From assembly GCF_944327175.1 (NCBI RefSeq), contig NZ_CALVGT010000014.1, forward strand, positions 45,060 to 109,059: a DNA stretch of 64,000 nt, in the 5' to 3' direction. Shown here in pieces: positions 17,061 to 27,100 of the stretch (position 1 is the stretch's first letter; each line of letters opens with the position of its first letter). The translations under genes and the position numbers were made by a program. Source of the DNA: an uncultured Lactobacillus sp. GTDB lineage: Bacteria > Bacillota > Bacilli > Lactobacillales > Lactobacillaceae. The notes under the pieces are model-generated. The model worked only from the letters and a program-made list of their open reading frames with translations. It was not told the origin of the DNA and did not search any database.

Positions 17061-19175
17061 GTGAGTTATTTTAGAAAGAATAGCGGAACTGGCAACAGTA
17101 GTCAAACCGCAAACACCCCTCTCAGAATGAAGATTCTGGTCGGGGTCATCGTAATTTTGTTCGCGGCCTTAATCGGCCAATTAGCACACTTGCAGCTCTT
17201 TTACGGTTCGCGCTTTTCCGCGGAGGTCAATGCCACCGACGAAAAGACCATGACCAAGTCTGTCCCCCGGGGGGTCATGTACGACTCCCAGGGCCGGATC
17301 CTGGTCGGCAACAAGGCTGAAAACGCGATTACTTACATGCGCAGCTTGTCGGCAAGTTCCAAAGAGATGTACAAGGTTGCTAATACCCTTAGTAATTATA
17401 TAAAAATTACCGACGAAAAGCCGACAAAAAGACAAATTGCCGATTACTACCTGGCTGACGAAAGCCGTGCTAAGAAGGTCCTGGCCGCCTTGCCCAAGTC
17501 GCAGAAGAAGTCGAGCCTGTCGAATTCAGAGGTCAACGACAACGAAGTGGCTTATGTTGAAAACACCATCAAGCCGTCTTTAACCAGCCAGGAAAAGACA
17601 GCTGCCCTCTTGTATAACAAGATGTCAGGGGCGACGACCTTGTCGACGATCAACTTGAAGAGCAACGGCCTCAGCAACAAGGAAATCGCCCAGGTCGGCG
17701 AGCACTTGTCCTCCATGCCGGGGGTCGGGATCGGGACCGACTGGAACCGCTACTACCCGAACGGGTCTTCAATCAAGAGTATTATCGGGTCAGTTTCCAC
17801 GACCAAGACCGGTTTGCCGAGTGACAACCTCCAGTACTACCTGGTTAACGGCTATTCCAGAAACGACCGGGTTGGGACTTCTTACCTAGAAAAGGAATAT
17901 GAAGCCCTTTTGAAGGGGACCAAGGCCAGCTACAAGGTCACCAGCAACTCTAATAACAAAATCACCAAGACCAAGCAAGTTTACAAGGGCCAGTCCGGGG
18001 CCAGCTTGAAGTTGACGATTGACGCCAAGTACCAGGCAGCCGTAACCAAGGCCCTTAAGCAGCAGTTTAACTCAGCCTTGAGCGCCGGGGCAGCCAGCCT
18101 GTCCAGCGGTGCTTACGCTGTTGCCATGAACCCGAATACGGGGGCTGTCCTGGCCATGTCCGGGATCAGCTATGACCCGTCAACGCGCAAGATTTCTGAC
18201 AACGCCCTGGGCAACATCAACCAGTCCTTCGTTATGGGTTCCGCTGTCAAGGGGGCCCAGGTGGCCGGGGGCTTGATCAACAAGGTCATCACGCCAACCA
18301 ACAACACCCTGCCGGATACGGCTATCTACCTGCCGGGTTCCCCGGTCAAGAAGTCTGTTTACCCGGTTGGGATCTTCAGCTCCTTGACAGCAGCAAGCGC
18401 TTTGGAAGTATCATCCAACATTTACATGATGCAGCTGACCCTGCGTTGGGTAAAGGCCAGCTATGTGGCCAAGCAGTACATCCACATGCCGCAGACGGCC
18501 TTTGAAACCTTGAGAAACAACTTCAAGATGTTTGGCCTGGGGCAAAAGACCGGGATCGACCTGCCGGGTGAAAGTTCCGGGATTGAAGGGGCGTCAACCA
18601 ACTCAAACGGGATCATTCTGTCCGGGTCAGTCCTCGACGAATCCTATGGGAACTACGATGCCTACACCCCGATTCAACTGGCCCAGTACATTTCAACGAT
18701 TGCCAATGGAGGCTACCGGATGCAGCCTTACGTTGTCCAGTCTATTGGCCGCACCAGCAGCGACGGCAAGCATTTCTATGCTTACTACAACAAGAAGCCA
18801 ACCGTCCAGTTCAAGATTCCTTGGGCAAAGGATGAATTAGCCGTCATCAAGCAGGGGCTCTACCAGGTTGTCCACGGCACAAACGGTTGGGGGACGGCTC
18901 ACGCCCTGAAGAATGTCAAGCCATCGATCTCGGCCAAGACCGGGACGGCCCAGACTTTCTACTACAATACCAAGACCAGAAAGTCGACCGATACAGAATT
19001 GATCAACGAAACCATGGTCGGCTGGGCTTCCTCCAACAATCCGCAGATTGCCTTCGCGATTATTTTTGCCGGCATTGATCCGGACAAGGAAGGCAGCTAC
19101 AACAAGAACATGGCCAAGGCGATGGTGACGACTTACTACAAGATGCATAAAGGGAAGTTTTCAAGCACAAATTAA
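17061..19175 (+). CDS. pbp2B: Class B penicillin-binding protein (PBP2b-like transpeptidase)
   Basis: A 704-residue peptidoglycan D,D-transpeptidase. After a short cytoplasmic tail, one membrane anchor (about 30-52, MKILVGVIVILFAALIGQLA) leads to a PBP dimerisation domain and then the transpeptidase domain. Active-site motifs: S394 in GSAVKGA (SxxK), SSN in EVSSNIYMMQ, and K626 in AKTGTAQT (KTG). GTG 17061 is chosen because GAGGATGG lies about 10 bases upstream; the frame is open to 17025 but without a site. In lactobacilli this protein supports septal or peripheral wall growth. It is divergent from the YfhO gene. Confidence 0.88.
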   Translation: MSYFRKNSGTGNSSQTANTPLRMKILVGVIVILFAALIGQLAHLQLFYGSRFSAEVNATDEKTMTKSVPRGVMYDSQGRILVGNKAENAITYMRSLSASSKEMYKVANTLSNYIKITDEKPTKRQIADYYLADESRAKKVLAALPKSQKKSSLSNSEVNDNEVAYVENTIKPSLTSQEKTAALLYNKMSGATTLSTINLKSNGLSNKEIAQVGEHLSSMPGVGIGTDWNRYYPNGSSIKSIIGSVSTTKTGLPSDNLQYYLVNGYSRNDRVGTSYLEKEYEALLKGTKASYKVTSNSNNKITKTKQVYKGQSGASLKLTIDAKYQAAVTKALKQQFNSALSAGAASLSSGAYAVAMNPNTGAVLAMSGISYDPSTRKISDNALGNINQSFVMGSAVKGAQVAGGLINKVITPTNNTLPDTAIYLPGSPVKKSVYPVGIFSSLTAASALEVSSNIYMMQLTLRWVKASYVAKQYIHMPQTAFETLRNNFKMFGLGQKTGIDLPGESSGIEGASTNSNGIILSGSVLDESYGNYDAYTPIQLAQYISTIANGGYRMQPYVVQSIGRTSSDGKHFYAYYNKKPTVQFKIPWAKDELAVIKQGLYQVVHGTNGWGTAHALKNVKPSISAKTGTAQTFYYNTKTRKSTDTELINETMVGWASSNNPQIAFAIIFAGIDPDKEGSYNKNMAKAMVTTYYKMHKGKFSSTN

Positions 19176-19196
19176 TAGTTAATTTAGCAAGATAAC

Positions 19197-19225
19197 TTGC
19201 TCTTTGCCCTTGAAAATGTTATGAT
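19197..19225 (+). promoter_or_regulatory. Promoter of rpmG
   Basis: TTGCTC (19197-19202), a 17-base spacer and TATGAT (19220-19225). Confidence 0.6.
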
Positions 19226-19261
19226 TGTACAGTCAGATATTAATTGTAGGTGGTGAAAATA

Positions 19262-19411
19262 ATGGCAGACAACATCATTTTAGAATGCACCGAATGTGGC
19301 GACAGAAGTTACTTATCTAAGAAGAACAAGCGTAAGCATCCGGAACGTTTGACCTTGAAGAAGTATTGCCCAGTTGAAAGACAGGTAACTCTTCACCGCG
19401 AGACTAAGTAA
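19262..19411 (+). CDS. rpmG: 50S ribosomal protein L33
   Basis: A 49-residue L33 of the large ribosomal subunit. It opens [19 protein letters not shown] and continues with [18 protein letters not shown], the family pattern. Only three of the four zinc-ribbon cysteines are present (C9, C12 and one near 36), because the second CxxC reads CPVE. GTAGGTGG gives a ribosome binding site before ATG 19262. It has its own promoter and is followed by a terminator at 19420. In Bacillus the order rpmG-yqgN-yqgP-yqgQ is the same. Confidence 0.93.
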   Translation: MADNIILECTECGDRSYLSKKNKRKHPERLTLKKYCPVERQVTLHRETK

Positions 19412-19417
19412 TAAAAG

Positions 19418-19447
19418 ATAGCAGGTCGAAAGGCCTGTTTTTTTTAT
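19418..19447 (+). terminator. Terminator after rpmG
   Basis: CAGGTC (19422-19427), GAAA loop, GGCCTG (19432-19437), then a run of eight or more T. Confidence 0.85.
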
Positions 19448-19465
19448 TTTGCAGGAAGAGAGGGC

Positions 19466-20038
19466 GTGATTGCTTTGATGGACAAGAAAACTTTCCGCTC
19501 CTGGCAAAGGCAAAGGCTGGCGGATTTTGCCAAGAGTCCAGCTAAAAAACAGCAAGACCGGGAATTGACGGCGCTAGCCTTAGAGAACCCAATGGTCCAG
19601 CAAGCGGAAAAAATCGGCGTAACCCTGCCCCTGCCGCTGGAAGTGGATATAAGCGGCTTGATTAAAGAGCTTAGGCAAGAGGGCAAGGAGCTCTATTTGG
19701 CCAAGTGCCATCCCGGCTGGCAGCTGGACTTTTTAAGATGGGACGAAGATGCTCCCTTAATGCAGACCAAGTTTGGGGTCTGGGAGCTGGCTGAAGAGAA
19801 GGAAGCCGACAACGATTTGGACCTGCTATTTGTCCCCGGCCTAGCCTTCAGCCCGGCGGGCAGGAGCCGGATCGGATTTGGCGGGGGCTACTACGACCGC
19901 TTTTTGGCTAAAAATCCCGTCAAGACCCTGGCCCTGGTCAATTCAGCCATGTACTTCAAGACTCCTGCCTGGCCAATGAAAGACCATGACATAGCCATGG
20001 ATGATTTGATACTTGTAAAGGAGGCCGGCGATGAATAA
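19466..20038 (+). CDS. yqgN: 5-formyltetrahydrofolate cyclo-ligase
   Basis: A 190-residue enzyme that converts 5-formyl-THF to 5,10-methenyl-THF with ATP, feeding one-carbon units to purine synthesis. The signature near the C-terminus reads FVPGLAFSPAGRSRIGFGGGYYDRFL, with the RxGxGxGxYD-type loop that binds ATP. The start is uncertain: GTG 19466 and ATG 19478 are both in reach of the GGAAGAGAGGG sequence at about 19454-19464. The 3' end overlaps the rhomboid gene by 8 bases. Confidence 0.9.
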   Translation: MIALMDKKTFRSWQRQRLADFAKSPAKKQQDRELTALALENPMVQQAEKIGVTLPLPLEVDISGLIKELRQEGKELYLAKCHPGWQLDFLRWDEDAPLMQTKFGVWELAEEKEADNDLDLLFVPGLAFSPAGRSRIGFGGGYYDRFLAKNPVKTLALVNSAMYFKTPAWPMKDHDIAMDDLILVKEAGDE

Positions 20039-20702
20039 TCTGCGGCGTAATTATATGACAACCGCGCTGGTTGTAGTCCTCTTTGCCGTTTTCCTGGTGG
20101 AAACATTTATGGGAGGCTCTGAGAGCACTTCTGTTTTGCTGAAAATGGGGGCCATGTTCAACCCGGCCGTGGTAATGGAAGGACAGTGGTGGCGCCTTTT
20201 TACCGCCCAGTTCCTCCATATCGGGATCATGCACATTGCCTCAAACGCGATCATGATCTACTATATCGGCCAATATGCTGAACCGGTTTTCGGCCACTGG
20301 CGCTTTTTGCTGATTTACCTGCTCTCAGGGGTCGGCGGCAGCCTTCTGACCCTGGCCTTTGGCAATGACCAGGCTATTAGTGCCGGGGCCTCAACTGCCC
20401 TTTTTGGCCTTTTTGGGGCCATGACCTGTGCCGGCTTTAAGGACAAAGACAACGCTCTTTTGTCATTTTTAGGCCGGCAGGCGCTAGCTTTGGCGGTGAT
20501 CAACCTGGTCTTAGACATTTTCATGCCTGACGTGGACATTCTGGGCCACCTTGGTGGTTTGATCACCGGGGCCTTGCTGGCAGTTATCCTGGGGGACGCG
20601 ACCTACCGGGGCTACAGCAAGGGCGGCCGGCTCTTGGCCGCGGCCGGCTTGATTGTCTATGTGGTTTTGACTTTGCGTTTGGGAATGGCAGTGACGGTAT
20701 AA
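20031..20702 (+). CDS. gluP: Rhomboid-family intramembrane serine protease
   Basis: A 223-residue rhomboid with six to seven hydrophobic segments. Catalytic residues are visible: S121 in SAGASTALFGLFGA and H173 in ILGHLGGLITGALL. The oxyanion region QWWRLFTAQFLHIGIMHIASN is typical of loop L1 and the following helix. Bacillus GluP/YqgP also has a long soluble N-terminal domain, which is missing here. Its substrates are unknown. It is translationally coupled to yqgN upstream and yqgQ downstream (TAATG at 20700-20704). Confidence 0.88.
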   Translation: MNNLRRNYMTTALVVVLFAVFLVETFMGGSESTSVLLKMGAMFNPAVVMEGQWWRLFTAQFLHIGIMHIASNAIMIYYIGQYAEPVFGHWRFLLIYLLSGVGGSLLTLAFGNDQAISAGASTALFGLFGAMTCAGFKDKDNALLSFLGRQALALAVINLVLDIFMPDVDILGHLGGLITGALLAVILGDATYRGYSKGGRLLAAAGLIVYVVLTLRLGMAVTV

Positions 20703-20929
20703 TGACTGTTTTGAAAAATCTTTACGATGTCCAGCAGCTTTTGAAAAAATACGGCATCCTGGTCCACTTGGGCAAGCGGAAGTGGGACATCGAATTAATG
20801 GCGATTGAATTAGACAATTTGTATAAGGCCGGCCTCTTAGAGAAAAAAATCTATTTAAACGCGAAACTAGTCTTAAAGCATGAGCACGAGTACGAAGAGC
20901 GGCTTGAACGGGAAAAAAGGCTGGACTAG
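20702..20929 (+). CDS. yqgQ: YqgQ family protein (DUF910)
   Basis: A 75-residue YqgQ-type protein of unknown function. The family pattern is seen in LYDVQQLLKKYGILVHLGKRKWDIELMAIELDNLY. It is mostly helical and charged, with no membrane segment. The start overlaps the rhomboid stop. In many relatives the glucokinase gene follows; here the rhodanese gene follows instead, 63 bases later. Confidence 0.85.
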   Translation: MTVLKNLYDVQQLLKKYGILVHLGKRKWDIELMAIELDNLYKAGLLEKKIYLNAKLVLKHEHEYEERLEREKRLD

Positions 20930-20992
20930 CTAGCCCCAGGCTGAATTTAGCGTTATTATAAGATAAGACTTGCAAGAAGGAGCTTTTTTCAC

Positions 20993-21394
20993 ATGACCAA
21001 TTTTTTAATCGTTCTTGACGTCATTTTGGGTGTCATCCTGCTGGGCTTTCTGGGCTTCTGGGCCTACAACCGGATCCAGGCCAAGCGCCTGGGCGGGGAA
21101 CTGACCAACGAAGAATTCAAGGCCGGGATGCGGAAGGCGCAGATCATCGACGTCCGCGAAGCCGATGAGTTCAAGCATGAACATATTGACGGGGCAAGAA
21201 ACATCCCTTACACCATGTTCAAGTACCAATACTCAGAACTGCGGCCAGACCTGCCGGTCTATCTCTACTCGGACTCTTTGACCATGACCCTGCGCTGCGC
21301 CAGTATTCTGCGCAAGCACAATTTTGCCAAGATCTTTTACCTCAAGGACGGCTTCTCCCAATGGGATGGCCGCAAGAAGGCAGCCAAGAACTAA
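20993..21394 (+). CDS. yqhL: Membrane-anchored rhodanese-like protein
   Basis: A 133-residue protein with one N-terminal membrane helix (about 4-25, FLIVLDVILGVILLGFLGFWAY) and a rhodanese domain (about 42-128), recognised by IIDVREADEFKHEHIDGARNIPY and the end YLKDGFSQWDG. The active-site loop, normally a Cys followed by a short glycine-containing stretch, reads YLYSDSLTMTLRCA, so the catalytic Cys appears to be absent and sulfur transfer is doubtful. AGAAGGAG precedes ATG 20993. It could act as a binding domain instead. Confidence 0.83.
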   Translation: MTNFLIVLDVILGVILLGFLGFWAYNRIQAKRLGGELTNEEFKAGMRKAQIIDVREADEFKHEHIDGARNIPYTMFKYQYSELRPDLPVYLYSDSLTMTLRCASILRKHNFAKIFYLKDGFSQWDGRKKAAKN

Positions 21395-21400
21395 GCTGAA

Positions 21401-21437
21401 AGCTTGCTGAGAAAATTTCTCAAGCAGGCTTTTTTGG
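21401..21437 (+). terminator. Terminator between the rhodanese gene and miaA
   Basis: GCTTGCTGAGA pairs with TCTCAAGCAGGC (with G-U and one bulge) and is followed by T6. Confidence 0.75.
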
Positions 21438-21474
21438 TTTATGATGATAGAAGAGAAAATTGCAGGAGGATTTT

Positions 21475-22401
21475 ATGCAAAAAGTAGTGGCTATCGTCGG
21501 GCCGACCGCCGTGGGCAAGACCAGCCTGGCCATCGAGCTCGCCAAGAAACTGGACGCAGAGATCGTCTCCGGGGACTCCATGCAGATCTACCGGGAAGTA
21601 GCCATCGGCACGGCCAAGGCCAGTCCCCAGGAGCAGGCAGAAATCAAGCATTACCTGGTGGACGCCCATTCGGTCTTTGAAGACTTTTCCGTTAAAAATT
21701 TCGTCGATGAAGCCCGGTCTGCCATCGGAGAAATCGCGGGCAAAGGCAAGCTGCCCATCATTGCCGGCGGCACCGGCTTTTACGTCAATGCCCTCTTAAA
21801 CGACATGCAGCTGGGCGACAAGGAAGAAGAAGCAGCCAGCGTGGATCCGGAATGGGAGGACTTTTTAGCAGCCAAGGGCCCCCAGGCCTTGTGGGAGGAA
21901 TTAAACAAGAGAGACCCAGAAGCTGCTAAGAAGATCCCGGTAGCCAACAGCAGAAGAATCCTCCGGGCTCTAAGCGTGATCAGCCGGACGGGCGGGCTTT
22001 TTTCCAAGCAGCAGGCTGAAATCAAGCCCCGCTACGACTACTTGATCATCGGCTTAAACGGTGACCGGGAGGCCATCTACCAGCGGATCAACCAGAGGGT
22101 GGACTTGATGATGGAGGCCGGGCTGTTAGAAGAGGCCCGCTTTGTCTACGAGCACCGGGCCGGCGAGCACCAGGTCCTGCAGGCCATCGGCTATAAGGAA
22201 TTTTTCCCTTATTTTGCAGGCGAAGCCAGCTTGGAAGCCTGCGTGACGACCTTGAAGACGGCCTCAAGACGGTATGCCAAACGGCAGCTAACCTACTTTA
22301 GAAACAAATTGCCAGTTGAGTGGTACGACCCCTTGACCGACCCAAACTGCGCGAATAGAATTGCTGTCAGAATAGAAGAATGGATGAAGGAAGAAAAATG
22401 A
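21475..22401 (+). CDS. miaA: tRNA dimethylallyltransferase
   Basis: A 308-residue MiaA, which adds a dimethylallyl group to A37 of tRNAs reading UNN codons. The P-loop IVGPTAVGKTSLAIELA is at the N-terminus, followed by SGDSMQIYREVAIGTAK and GGTGFYVNALL, all standard. The C-terminal part shows RYAKRQLTYFRNK. ATG 21475 is chosen because GGAGGA lies just ahead; a TTG at 21460 lies upstream of that site. Its stop overlaps the ATG of ynbB (ATGA at 22398-22401). Confidence 0.95.
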   Translation: MQKVVAIVGPTAVGKTSLAIELAKKLDAEIVSGDSMQIYREVAIGTAKASPQEQAEIKHYLVDAHSVFEDFSVKNFVDEARSAIGEIAGKGKLPIIAGGTGFYVNALLNDMQLGDKEEEAASVDPEWEDFLAAKGPQALWEELNKRDPEAAKKIPVANSRRILRALSVISRTGGLFSKQQAEIKPRYDYLIIGLNGDREAIYQRINQRVDLMMEAGLLEEARFVYEHRAGEHQVLQAIGYKEFFPYFAGEASLEACVTTLKTASRRYAKRQLTYFRNKLPVEWYDPLTDPNCANRIAVRIEEWMKEEK

Positions 22402-23654
22402 AAAAATTACCAGATGAATTAAAGGCAATCCTGGCTGAAGTTGACCAGGAAATCGCACCCCGCCTGCGGGAAATTGACGACCAGGTGGTCTATAACCAGG
22501 AAAAGGTCCTCAAGGCCTTTGTCGACCACCAGGTGGCAGAAGCCGACCTCAAGGGGACCAACGGCTACGGGGATGACGATATCGGCCGAGACAAGCTGGA
22601 AGCTATCTATGCCCAGGTTTTCCATACTGAAGACGCGCTGGTGCGGCCTCAGTTCGTTTCCGGCACCCACACCTTGGCCGTGGCATTAGACGGCAACCTT
22701 TTGCCAGGTGAAACTTTGACCTACCTGACCGGGATGCCTTATGACACTATGCAGCAGGTGATCGGCCTGGCCCCGAAGAAGCGGGGGACCTTGATTCAAA
22801 AGGGGATCAACTTCTCTTACGTGCCTTTAAACGCAGAAGGCGGGGTTGACTATGAGGAAGCAGAAAAGGTCCTTAAGCGCGACCAGCCGCATATTGTGGT
22901 CATCCAGCGGTCCAGAGGCTATGATACCCGGCAGAGCTACACGGTTGACCAAATTAAGGAAATGACTGCTTTTGTCAAAAAGGTCAGCCCAGAGAGCCTG
23001 GTCTTTGTCGACAACTGCTATGGGGAGTTTTCTGAAAAGCATGAGCCGACTGAATACGGGGTCGACTTCATGGCCGGCTCCTTGATCAAGAACGCCGGCG
23101 GCGGGATCGCCCAGACTGGCGGCTACATCGTCGGCAAAGAAGAACTGGTCGAAAACGCGGCCATCCGCTTGACGGCACCGGGGATCGGCAAGGAAGAAGG
23201 AGCTACCTTGACCAACATGCACGAGTTCTATGAAGGCTTCTTCCTGGCCCCGCATACGACGGGTGAAGCCATCAAGGGGATGATCTTCTCGGCTGCCCTT
23301 TTGGAAAAGATGGGCTGTGAAGTCACGCCGAAGTGGGATGAGCCGCGGACTGACCTTATTCAGACGATTATCTTCAATGATCCGGAAAAGATGATCAATT
23401 TCACTAAAGAAGTCCAGAAAAATTCGCCAATTGACTCCTTTGTTGAGCCGATCCCCAGCGACATGCCCGGTTACGAAGATAAAGTCATCATGGCCGCCGG
23501 CAATTTCGTCTCTGGTTCAACCATGGAATTCTCTGCAGATGGTCCTATCCGGCCACCTTACGCCCTCTACATGCAGGGTGGTCTAACTTATGCTCACGAT
23601 AGAATAGCGGTTACAAATGCCGTAAGTCATTTATTTTTTAAGGAAAAAGGCTAA
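22398..23654 (+). CDS. ynbB: YnbB family PLP-dependent enzyme (methionine gamma-lyase-like, 'aluminium resistance')
   Basis: A 418-residue fold-type I PLP enzyme of the YnbB family. Visible marks are RPQFVSGTHTLAVALDGNL, VIQRSRGYDTRQSY, FVDNCYGEFSE and the PLP-lysine region GSLIKNAGGGIAQTGGYIVG. The natural reaction of the family is not settled. It overlaps miaA by 4 bases. In Bacillus the order is ynbB-glnR-glnA; here glnA follows with no glnR between. Confidence 0.88.
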   Translation: MKKLPDELKAILAEVDQEIAPRLREIDDQVVYNQEKVLKAFVDHQVAEADLKGTNGYGDDDIGRDKLEAIYAQVFHTEDALVRPQFVSGTHTLAVALDGNLLPGETLTYLTGMPYDTMQQVIGLAPKKRGTLIQKGINFSYVPLNAEGGVDYEEAEKVLKRDQPHIVVIQRSRGYDTRQSYTVDQIKEMTAFVKKVSPESLVFVDNCYGEFSEKHEPTEYGVDFMAGSLIKNAGGGIAQTGGYIVGKEELVENAAIRLTAPGIGKEEGATLTNMHEFYEGFFLAPHTTGEAIKGMIFSAALLEKMGCEVTPKWDEPRTDLIQTIIFNDPEKMINFTKEVQKNSPIDSFVEPIPSDMPGYEDKVIMAAGNFVSGSTMEFSADGPIRPPYALYMQGGLTYAHDRIAVTNAVSHLFFKEKG

Positions 23655-23670
23655 AAGTCCTTTTTTATTA
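23644..23670 (+). terminator. Weak terminator after ynbB
   Basis: AAAAAGGCT and AGTCCTTTTTT can form a short stem around TAAA, followed by T. It overlaps the end of ynbB. Confidence 0.45.
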
Positions 23671-23689
23671 AAGAAGTCTTTAGACCAAT

Positions 23690-23718
23690 TTGACCTCAAG
23701 TGGGCAGAGTGGTATCTT
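23690..23718 (+). promoter_or_regulatory. Promoter of glnA
   Basis: TTGACC (23690-23695), a 17-base spacer and TATCTT (23713-23718). No GlnR operator (TGTNA-N7-TNACA) is visible nearby. Confidence 0.72.
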
Positions 23719-23752
23719 TAAAGCATCGATTAGCACAGAGCCAATTGATTAG

Positions 23753-25129
<1,377 letters not shown>

Positions 25130-25164
25130 AATTCAGAATACGATATTTATCATTGACTAATCAG

Positions 25165-25196
25165 AAAGTCTGCCTTTTGGGTAGGCTTTTTCTTAT
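25165..25196 (+). terminator. Terminator after glnA
   Basis: AAGTCTGCC and GGTAGGCTT form a stem with G-U pairs around TTTTG, followed by T5. Confidence 0.7.
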
Positions 25197-25381
25197 GAAG
25201 AAATCAGACTTAATTATCTTAAGCTGGCAGGCTCTTGCTAGCGCTTTATTGCTGAATTATGAAAAAAAGGCAAAGAGATTTTTGTCAGCCTTAGCGCAGG
25301 AGGGAGAAATATGGTAAAATCTAACTTGTTTTTAAGCAAAAATCATTGATTGAATAGATTGAGACCGAAGAAGGTTTTAAA

Positions 25382-26602
25382 GTGAGCAACAAGAGCGCAA
25401 GTAGTTTCCCGGCCAAAGCGGGGCGGATGGAGAAGGAAAAGGGCAAGTCGATTTATTCCAAAGACGTCATCTTAGTCATGACCGCCTCTTTCCTGTTTTT
25501 GTTCGGGACCATGTTCAACAACCCATTGATCAACGGCTATGCAGAAAGCCTGGGGGCCAGCAGCATTTTAGCCGGGGTGATCGTGGGGATTATGAGCTTC
25601 GCGGCCATGTTTCTCAGACCAATCGCCGGCAACTTGACTGACAAATTCTCCAAATACCAGCTGTCTTTTATCGGCGGGGTGCTGATCCTTATCGGAATCG
25701 TGGGCTATATCATTTCACCTAATGGGGAGCTCCTGCTCTTGTTCAGAATCATCAACGGGACCGGCTTTGTCCTTTGCACCGTCTGCATGACCACCTGGAT
25801 CGCCTTCCTGGTTCCCCGCCAGCACGTCGGGGCGGCCATGGGCTTGTACGGGCTGATGAATGCCTTGGCCATGTCTATTGCCCCGGCCATCTCCATCAAT
25901 CTCTACAAGGTAATTGGCTACCGGGAAACCATGATGCTGCCAGCCGCAGCGACTTTGATCATGATCATCATCATCCAGTTCGTCGGCAACCGGGCTGTAC
26001 CTAGTCCCCGGCAAAAAGAAAAGAAGCAGTTCAAGCTGATCTCCGTCAATGCTTTGCCAGTGGCACTTTTGATGACCTGCTTCGGTATCCCTTACTTCGT
26101 CACCCAGGCCGACATCGTGACTTACGTGGCCAAGATGCACATGCCAGTGGCAGTAGGGAGCTATTTTTTCATCTACGCTATCGTCTTGCTCTTGATCCGG
26201 ACCTTCCTCAAGAACTACTTTGACACGGTCCGCTTCGGGGTCTGGTTCTGGCTGAGCCTGGTGGCTACGGCCATCTACCTGGTCTTACTGGCTTACATGA
26301 ACAGCAACTGGATGATGGCTTTAGGGGCAGCTGGGATGGCGGTCGGCTATGGCTTGATTTACTCAGTATTGCAGTCAACGGCCCTGCTTTTGTCACCGGC
26401 TAATGAACAGGGGCTGGGCAGCTCTACCTTTTACCTGGGCCTGGACATTGCCATGGCCTTTGGACCAATGCTGGCTGGGGTGGTGGCCAAGGCCCTGCCA
26501 GGCCGCTGGTTCTACCTGGTTCAGCTGATCGTGGTGCCGCTGGCCTTGATCGTTTACCTGGTTTGGCGTAAGCGCTTGAATGGGGCAATTGATAATCATT
26601 AA
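25382..26602 (+). CDS. MFS transporter (12 membrane segments)
   Basis: A 406-residue major facilitator. Twelve hydrophobic segments are visible after a charged 25-residue N-terminus. Family marks include FLRPIAGNLTDKFSKYQLSF (the loop 2-3 motif, normally GxLaDrxGrr) and GLGSSTFYLGLDIAMAFGPML in the second half. It resembles YwoG/drug-efflux type facilitators, but the substrate cannot be read from sequence. The start is GTG 25382 with AAGAAGG 8 bases ahead; an in-frame ATG 15 codons later is an alternative. It is followed by a terminator at 26611. Confidence 0.85.
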   Translation: MSNKSASSFPAKAGRMEKEKGKSIYSKDVILVMTASFLFLFGTMFNNPLINGYAESLGASSILAGVIVGIMSFAAMFLRPIAGNLTDKFSKYQLSFIGGVLILIGIVGYIISPNGELLLLFRIINGTGFVLCTVCMTTWIAFLVPRQHVGAAMGLYGLMNALAMSIAPAISINLYKVIGYRETMMLPAAATLIMIIIIQFVGNRAVPSPRQKEKKQFKLISVNALPVALLMTCFGIPYFVTQADIVTYVAKMHMPVAVGSYFFIYAIVLLLIRTFLKNYFDTVRFGVWFWLSLVATAIYLVLLAYMNSNWMMALGAAGMAVGYGLIYSVLQSTALLLSPANEQGLGSSTFYLGLDIAMAFGPMLAGVVAKALPGRWFYLVQLIVVPLALIVYLVWRKRLNGAIDNH

Positions 26603-26610
26603 AATCCAAA

Positions 26611-26640
26611 AATTAAGCCAGCCGCCAGGCTGATTTTTCT
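26611..26640 (+). terminator. Terminator after the MFS gene
   Basis: CAGCC (26619-26623), GCCA loop, GGCTG (26628-26632), inside an A-tract and T-tract that extend the stem. Confidence 0.75.
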
Positions 26641-26702
26641 TTTGCCCGCTAATTGGCTATAATGGTCGTTAGCGTAAAATTTTTGGAAGGAAGGCAGCAA
26701 TA

Positions 26703-27074
26703 ATGGAAAGCGAAAAATTGAAGGCAGACTACATCAATTGGGTGGTGGGGCAGACGGTTTTTAACCCCTGGTCAGACACGGTTGTCCAAGTTGAAAATGA
26801 ACTGGTTGATGCATACGGCCGCAAGCCTTTCGTCCTGGTCGAAAAGAGCGGGGATAAATATACGGTAACTGATGACGGCTACCTCATGTACAAGTACAAT
26901 CCTACGGAAGAAAACGAGGATTTAAACGAGTACGCGGCCGGGATGGTCATGGATGCTGGTTTTGACTTTGATGAAGACAATGCCGTGATTGCGCAGACGG
27001 TCAGTGAAGAAAGTTTGCCAGGCGCCATCAGCGCTTTGATGCAGCTGGAAATCATGATTTCTTTTATTGCTTAA
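26703..27074 (+). CDS. DUF1828-like hypothetical protein
   Basis: A 123-residue acidic protein without signal or membrane segments. The run FVLVEKSGDKYTVTDDGYL resembles the TDDG core of DUF1828 proteins, whose function is unknown. A TATAAT at about 26657 and GGAAGGAAGG at about 26685 provide expression signals. It is 26 bases before the APC permease gene and probably cotranscribed with it. The C-terminal half is not recognised. Confidence 0.6.
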   Translation: MESEKLKADYINWVVGQTVFNPWSDTVVQVENELVDAYGRKPFVLVEKSGDKYTVTDDGYLMYKYNPTEENEDLNEYAAGMVMDAGFDFDEDNAVIAQTVSEESLPGAISALMQLEIMISFIA

Positions 27075-27100
27075 GAAGTAAGGAGGAAGAATATAAAAGT

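Noticed and set aside
25195-25317. 40-codon frame starting at ATG 25195 after the glnA terminator
   Set aside because: No ribosome binding site, no recognisable motif, and the region is AT-rich spacer leading to the MFS promoter.
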